64,000 bases of DNA, taken from the NCBI RefSeq assembly GCF_000002235.5, contig NW_022145609.1, positions 30,853,301-30,917,300 of the forward strand, written 5' to 3'. Source of the DNA: Strongylocentrotus purpuratus (taxonomy: Eukaryota > Echinodermata > Echinoidea > Camarodonta > Strongylocentrotidae). The first letter of the stretch is position 1; every line of letters starts with the position of its first letter. This document shows, piece after piece, positions 57,885-64,000 of the stretch. The notes under the pieces were generated by a model, which saw nothing but the letters and a program-made list of their open reading frames with translations, had not been told where the DNA came from and did not search any database. The translations under genes and the position numbers were made by a program.

Positions 57885-58330
57885 ACGGTTTATTCACAAA
57901 TGCTTTAAATAAATAGTTTAACAACGGCCTTTCTAATCAGAAATATCGGACCATTTACCAATATTCACGATCCATTACAAAACGCATTTGAAAAACAAGG
58001 ATGCTGAACACTGAATGCATCGAAATTAAAATGTTGTCAATGTTAAAAAAATAGCCTCATAAATTAAGAATGGGAAAAGGATTATGAAATAAAAGATGTG
58101 GAACATCAAAAATAGGAAACCATTCCAGAAAGGCAATAAATGGGATAATAAAGGAAAAATGACATATATCAAGAAAAGAAATCAACTTTATAAATGATAT
58201 TTATTCGCAGTCCATCGGCTCGAAACCTATAAAAAAAAAAAAATACTGCAATGTGTTACCCACCGTTATGAGAAATTCAGGCAAAACAAATTATTCGCAA
58301 CAAGTATAAAAACTTAAGGGCAAGACTGAA
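57885..58330 (+). pseudogene. Second degenerate copy of the 46.6 kb LINE relic
   Basis: TTATTCACAAATGCTTTAAA (57890-57909) matches 46740-46759. ACATATATCAAGAAAAGAAA (58162) and CATCGGCTCGAAACCT (58212) match 47320-47390. The TTAA MITE present in the first copy is absent here. All frames are broken. Confidence 0.55.
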
Positions 58331-58389
58331 AAGAACTTTGATAAGTTACATAACTATAACATATATAACTACGAGCGAGCTTTGAAATC

Positions 58390-60650
58390 GCTTGAAATTA
58401 GGGGCACGTTTAATGATGAAAAGAAAAAGGGACACTTATCGAAAGGGTTAAGACACTTATTAGAAAAGAAACGGAGCACGTGTAAACAAAAAGGCTAATT
58501 ATCAGGGGTGAAAATGGGGCACTTCTTACACCTAAAAAAATAGGCACGCACGAGGGATGATAAGGGGTTTTATGAGAATGGGAAATGGGCATTTGTCGAC
58601 GGAAAAGAGGCACTCATCAGATTTTGATAGGGGCATTTACAAGAAGTGAAAAGGGGCATTTAAGAAACAGGGATAGGTTCCTTATTAGAAACGAAAACGG
58701 GGCACTGACCAATACATAAAAAGAGGCACTTATGACAATGAAAAAGGGGCATTAATGATAAAGGGAAATGTGCATTTTTTGAAAAGAAAGGGGCACCGAT
58801 CAGATTCTAATAGGGGCATTTATCGGAGTTGAAAGGGGACTTTCATGAAAAGGGGGAAGTTGATCTTATTAAAAAGAAAAAGAGGCACATGTTAAAATTA
58901 ACGGGGCACTTATCAAAGATGAAAAGGGAAAGGGGCACTTATAAGAAGGAATAAGAGCATTGATTAGGAAGGAAAAGGGAGACGTTTCAAAATGAAAGGG
59001 GCATTTATAAGAGATGAAAAGAGCACTTATCAGGAGGGGAAGAGGCACTTGTCAAAGTAAAACGAGTATCTTTCCATATTGAATAGGGTCATTTCAGCGT
59101 ATTTTAGAATAGGGTCATTTTAGCATTTCGGCGTATTCAAAACCGTGCTGCTCGTGTTTTTTTTCGAGCTGGGAGACAGGATCATGCATCACCCTTACTT
59201 AGACAACTTCATTGGCTACCGGTGGAAAGAAAAAAATATATACAAAACCGCACTTTTTTTCTTCAAATGTACACATAATGTTGCACCTGAATATTTGTCT
59301 TCCTTGTTACAATCTTCTCGTCACTCCACATATAATCTTCGCTCAACTACAGACACATCTTCTCTCCATGTGCCTAGAATAAAATCGAAGATAGGTGAGC
59401 GAAGTTTTCACTACAGTGGTCCGGTTACATGGAATAGGTTACCTTGTGAATTACGCTGTAGTATGTCAATTGAAGTATTTAAGAAACATCTCAAAACACA
59501 CCTATATACATTGTAATTAACGTTACATTTTCTATCATATTTTTGTTAAGTTTTAATTCATTGATGTATTTGTTTTGAAAAGCGCTTTGATCAGATGTAA
59601 ATTAGATATAGCGCTATAAAAGAAAAATGTATTATTATTTATTATATACAAGAGATGAAAAGTGGCTCTTATGAAAAAGAAAGGGAACTATTTTCATAGA
59701 TGAAAAGAGGCATTTATGAGTAGGGAAAGGGGCTCTTTCTAAAATGGGGGCACTTATCATAAGGAGAAAGGCAATTATTAAAAAGGAAAGGGGGCACATG
59801 TAAAAATATAAAGTGCGCTTATCCGAATTAAAAAGGGGTAGTTACTAAAAGGGAAAGGAGTACTTTTTACAAAGCAAAAGGGAACTTCTCAGATTTGTAT
59901 AGGGCAATTATCAGAGGTAAAGTGGGCGCTTATCAAAAGTGAAAAGGGGCGCTTCTCGTACCTGAAAAGAATACCTTACTAGAGATTTAAAAAAGGCACT
60001 TAAGAAAATGGAAAATAGACACTCATTGCATAGGAAAATGGGAACTTGTCATAGGAAAAGGGGTACGTGTCAAAAAAAGTGGCACTTAACAGAGGTGGAA
60101 AGGGGAAGAGGCACTTATAAGAAGGAAACAAAAAATTATTAGGAAGGAAAAGGGGGACGTTTCAAAATGAAAAGGGAATTTATAAAAGATGAAAAAAGCA
60201 CTTATCAGGAGGGGAAGGGGCACTTGTCAAAGTAAAACGAGTATTTCTCATAATTGAATAGGGTCATTTACAAGAGATGAAAAAGGGCTCTTATGAGAAC
60301 AAAAAAGGAACTATTTTCATAGATGAAAAGGGGCATTTATGAGTAGGGAAAGGGGCTCGTTCTCTAATGGGGGCACATATCATAAGGAAAAGGGGCAATT
60401 ATTACAAAGAAAAGGGGGCACATGTGAAAATATAAGGTGCGTTTATCCGAATTAAAAAGGGGTAGTTACTAAAAGGGGAAGGAGCACTTTTACAAAGGAA
60501 AGGGGAACTTGTCAAAGCAAAAGGGAACTTCTCAGAGGTGGAAAGGGAGAAGGGGCACTTTTAAACTTAATAGGGACACCTGTCAAGGTAAACGGGGCAC
60601 TTTTCCTATGTAAAAAGGGGCACTTTTGGGGTACTTGAAAAAGTTGGGAG
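58390..60650 (+). repeat. Purine-rich degenerate minisatellite (GGGGCACTTAT...GAAAAGG)
   Basis: Dozens of irregular units of roughly 20-35 bp carry GGCACTTATCA, GGCATTTAT or GGGCACATGT followed by GAAAAGGG words. A higher-order duplication is visible: 58920-59094 plus 59648-59900 resembles 60095-60540 in order and detail. A LINE fragment (59095-59647) interrupts it. Confidence 0.85.
59095..59647 (+). pseudogene. 5'-truncated L2/CR1-like LINE 3' end inserted in the minisatellite
   Basis: The translation starts RIQNRAARVFFRAGRQD then PLLRQLHWLPVE, followed after a frameshift by IYKTALFFFKCTHNVAPEYL, YNLRSTTDTSSLHVPR, GERSFHYSGPVTWNRLP and FKKHLKTHLYTL-stop (59513). These are the classic C-terminal blocks of L2-like LINEs. 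The 3' end has AGCGCTATAAAAGAAAAATG and TTATTATT. The corresponding uninterrupted site is seen at 60256-60280. Confidence 0.8.
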
Positions 60651-61079
60651 GGGCACAGTGCCCCCTCCCTCTGCACCCCCGGGAGCGCCGCCTCTGCACA
60701 CACACACAAACATAACCACCACCTGACCACATTTCCACACACATACCACACACTGTTCCTAGCCTCCTCAGAATATCCAAAATTGGAGCGACAGAATAAC
60801 AAAAATAATTGTAAAAAATGAATAATTAAAACGAGGCTACCCAGTGTTAAAGTTCATGAAAACTTCACTTGTTCCCCCTTCTGTAAATGTAAGTCTAATT
60901 TACCTGCCCTTCCTGCAATATTCTTTTCTTCTTCCCTAAATTCCAATAGTTCTTTTTTTTTAATCGCCCAAAGACAATATTACGGACTTTCCCCTCCATC
61001 TATATATCCAATATTTCATTGCAAAATTAATTGTATTAAATATCTGTATTCGTGGGGAATTACCGGAAAACCCTTAATG

Positions 61080-61967
61080 AATATCCATCCAATCGACAGA
61101 CCTTAATTTATTTAGCTAAAACTTAGCTATTACATTCTGCTATAACCTTTGAACATGGACAAGTGTTAATTTAGTGTCAATCTTTTGCTTACAAAATGAG
61201 CACAAGTTATCTTGAACAGTTCCGAATCTCAATAAGTGTTCTCTAGTAGATATTGCTCCATGAAGCAGTTTGAATTTCTTTTAGTCTGTTAACAAGAGTA
61301 TCTTTGCTAGGCCTACTAAATATCTCCCTATATACCTCGTTTAAAAAAATCTGAAAAATCCCCATCCATCGTGAATATTCAAAACAAATAAATGTAACTT
61401 CTCTATAAAATATTCATAAACCTTCCTGATAATAAATCTCTGAGGACCTTCACAGTACCGTTAAACTGCATTTAAATATCATACTCTTTTACATCCATTA
61501 AACTCCACTTATCCTTTTTTCCGCTTCTCAAAATAGCTTCCCGAATATTCACTACATCAACAACTTTTTTTCCATTTAACCCCAAATGTTATAAATGAGA
61601 TATTGACCGCATGACATTTTCAGCAAAATTACTTTGAACTGAAATTAATTTGCATTTAAACAAATCCTTATAATTTTTTTTATATTTTTTGTTATAAGAA
61701 ACTTATATTGTTAAAAATAATGAGATTATTCTTTCCTTCAAAATTCCTGCAACCTCCTAATTCTTCCCATGCTTTAATCTTTTCAAAATAGAAATTAGAT
61801 ACTTTGAAACTTAATAATTTGGAATCATAGTTACACAAGAAAATAAATCTACCTCCTACCATCTTGAAGCAGAAATCAAAGTATAGTTCTATCTCATAGT
61901 CTCTTACGAATTTTATACACACACACACACGCACACGCACCCGCAAGCTCAAACACACACACATACA

Positions 61968-61999
<32 letters not shown>

Positions 62000-62040
62000 C
62001 AAATGTACTTACAAACATTTTTACATACATTTTTATTTCC
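61080..62040 (-). pseudogene. Degenerate L1/Tx1-like LINE C-terminal region
   Basis: On minus, 61700-61900 reads SFKVSNFYFEKIKAWEELGG and further on IIFNN. At 61190-61330 it reads KLLHGAISTREHLLRFGTVQ then NLCSFCKQKI, the cysteine-containing C-terminal motif of L1-type ORF2. Several frameshifts and stops. Its boundaries are uncertain; 60810-61080 may include its 3' end. Confidence 0.5.
61917..61998. repeat. (CA)n and (TA)n microsatellites
   Basis: CA/CG-type repeats at 61917-61965, then (TA)n at about 61970-61998. Confidence 0.9.
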
Positions 62041-62439
62041 ATTTATTAATATGCTGAACTTTGCGAACTTATATACACTGTCGCTCATAACGTTGGAATA
62101 TTTTTTTTTACCCCAATTTATGGAATTATTTTGACAATGATTTATTCCTAATAGATCTAGATAATAGTATACATTCTCAAATTTCTTTTTTACAAATCTC
62201 TAACAATATTTTCGTTTGTTTACACTCAGGTAATTTTCCTTTATGAGTTAGAATGGAACAAAAAATGAATTCGAATCACAGGAAATTCCCTTCGGATTAC
62301 CTGAAATTGTTATGAATTCGTAATGGAAAAAAAACAGCCAAGGTTGAATAGATAAGTGGCAAGATGCGAATCACGCTGCCATGCAAGAACGACTACATGA
62401 CAATTGATAATAGATTGTACTCCCAATGAAGACTGAAGC

Positions 62440-62650
62440 TTGTATAGTGCTCAACTTCACCAGGCACATGCCGCAATATGATCAAGGTGTTCAAGGTGCT
62501 TCAATACTACCCCTGCTTAATAGCTAGGCGAGCGAATTTTGGTGCACACAGCAATCACGAAATTCCTTTCTATCAGTTATCCATTAAATCCCGGGGTTCT
62601 TTCATGACATCATATAGAAAAAGATATATTTAAAGCCCCACTGTCCTACG
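62440..62650 (-). repeat. SINE-like element, reverse copy
   Basis: TGCTTAATAGCTAGGCGAGC and ATCCATTAAATCCCGGGGTT are reversed relatives of the body of 56925-57265; the tail side begins GCTTGTATAGTGCTCAACTT. Confidence 0.6.
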
Positions 62651-62852
62651 TGTAGCTACTTGCTCCCTCTATATAGAAAACTTCCCCAATCGGTGCCAGT
62701 TGGTCCCCCATGATCCTCTTTTTCTTATGTTAGTTGAGAGCTGAGTTAATGAGATAGCCACCTGTCAGTGACCTTGCTGTGTGGTCTAATCCCTTCTGGC
62801 CCAGTAGTATTGACGGTCTTTAAAACTAAACTTGAAACTGCTGCGCCTCAAC

Positions 62853-64000
62853 AGTGCGTATCAAAAAAAGTAAAGATTTTTTTTCTTATGAACTTATCGG
62901 TGAGGTTTTATTCAATCGGATGGCATTAAATATATTAACAATATTTTACGTTTGAGTGAGCTCAAACAGCGAAAAATTGGTTTGCGCAAAAATATTTCAG
63001 CTATGGATTGGATCAAAGTGCCATTCGTCCGTTCCCTCCTCCGTCCACGCGTACGGGGACAGGGTTATCCATATGGGTGCAGTTTTCCTGACATGGAGAA
63101 AATCAGGGGCACACATTGAGACTGAAAAAATGAGAAAAAAAAACCCATAACAAATCAACAAAGGAAAGTTGTTAAATCAACACCAACTTAAAACTAGAGT
63201 AAGAAGTATACAAGTAGCGATCTAGATTGCTCTAGATTACATCGTTTATCTTCCTTTCTTTGTTTTGTTTTAACAAGTTTGGGGTTTGAAACGTTAGGAT
63301 CAAATCAATTTAATTCCATGGTGGGTGTTGTTGTAATAATTTATAGTTAAGGAAAAATTAGATACCGAACTTGTGTTGAATGGAAAATTCCCGTTTTTGC
63401 TTGAAAATGGCCCACCCCTTTCATAATGCTGCCTCATCTTTGATAGAGCGGAACAGTTTTGTTTTCAGAATTCGATGCGCTTCTCTTTGCAAGACCTGTA
63501 TGCACAGATGCGTAAGCTGCTTCATTTGGGTTCCATGCTGCTCTCTAGATCGGATCAGTTGGTAAGTCCTCTCTATAAATCTGGCCGAATCAGTTGCAAA
63601 TCATTGAATTAAAGTAAGCTTTAAGGGAAGGTGAGCTCTGGTCAAGGTGGAAAATAACTTAATAACTCATTCTCCTCATGTTAGTTTGGAAAAATATCAA
63701 AGGAGAAATGTCTCTTGAAAAGAGATGCTCTTAAAATGCCCTCATGATTGGAATATAACAAGCAATAGCTAAACGTTTGCACCAAATATTTGTGTGCACT
63801 AACTTTTACCCATTTCTGTATGCAGTGTGTATGATCTCTAGGATAATGAGTCAATTTGTTCTTCATTATTACCATTCCAAAACTTCATAGCATCAATTGT
63901 TATATGTATGAATATGATCAGCCTATTTCTTTATTGCTTTCATATAGTTTCTTTCACAACGCCTTTCCATGACCAGAACTCAACTTTATTTTAGTTGCTA
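62853..64000 (-). repeat. Right arm of the second large inverted repeat (truncated by the window end)
   Basis: Reverse complement, with divergence, of 48525-49708. Its inner end is CAGTGCGTATCAAAAAAAGT. Short ORFs on plus here correspond to shadows in the other arm and are not supported as genes. Confidence 0.7.

Overview
The window is eukaryotic nuclear DNA. It is AT-rich, has GT-AG introns, and is almost entirely made of transposable elements and simple repeats. The mix (CR1/L2-like LINEs with GCGCTATA tails, tRNA-derived SINE-like repeats, TTAA and Tc1-like MITEs, a giant CACTA/EnSpm transposon with a SAM-domain gene) fits a marine invertebrate, perhaps an echinoderm; the species is an inference. 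The only likely host coding sequence is one exon of an LDL-receptor class B (YWTD propeller) protein on the minus strand at 1265-1513.

The centre is a pair of about 15 kb DNA transposons in opposite orientation. The left copy is 3941-19203 (genes on minus) and the right copy 24574-40224 (genes on plus). Their ends, CACTCTTAAAAT... and CACACTTAAAAT..., are imperfect inverted repeats. Each copy is flanked by its own 2-bp direct repeat (TT for the left, TA for the right), so they are two separate insertions of one EnSpm/CACTA-like family. Each carries two intact genes: an 850-aa tnp2-like transposase in one uninterrupted ORF, and a nine-exon, 546-aa SAM/SAMD3-like gene whose exons splice in frame at all eight junctions. 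The transposase lies inside intron 2 of the SAMD3-like gene on the same strand. Both ends carry subterminal arrays with a 66-67 bp period built on TTGGGTAA-like words.

The right transposon sits inside a LINE (LINE-A). LINE-A has three 206-bp tandem units (19463-20082), ORF1 (20415-21224), a repetitive ORF1-ORF2 spacer split by the transposon, and an ORF2 (41161-44273) broken by one frameshift. Its 3' end is near 44890. A second LINE (LINE-B, about 50.1-56.5 kb) has intact ORF1 (50577-51545) and intact ORF2 (53129-56110).

The remainder holds LINE relics (46.6-47.8, 57.9-58.3, 59.1-59.6 and 61.1-62.0 kb), MITEs, SINE-like repeats, microsatellites, a 2.2 kb purine-rich minisatellite (58.39-60.65 kb) interrupted by an L2-like LINE insertion, and a second inverted repeat (48.53-49.71 against 62.85-64.0 kb) that runs off the window end.
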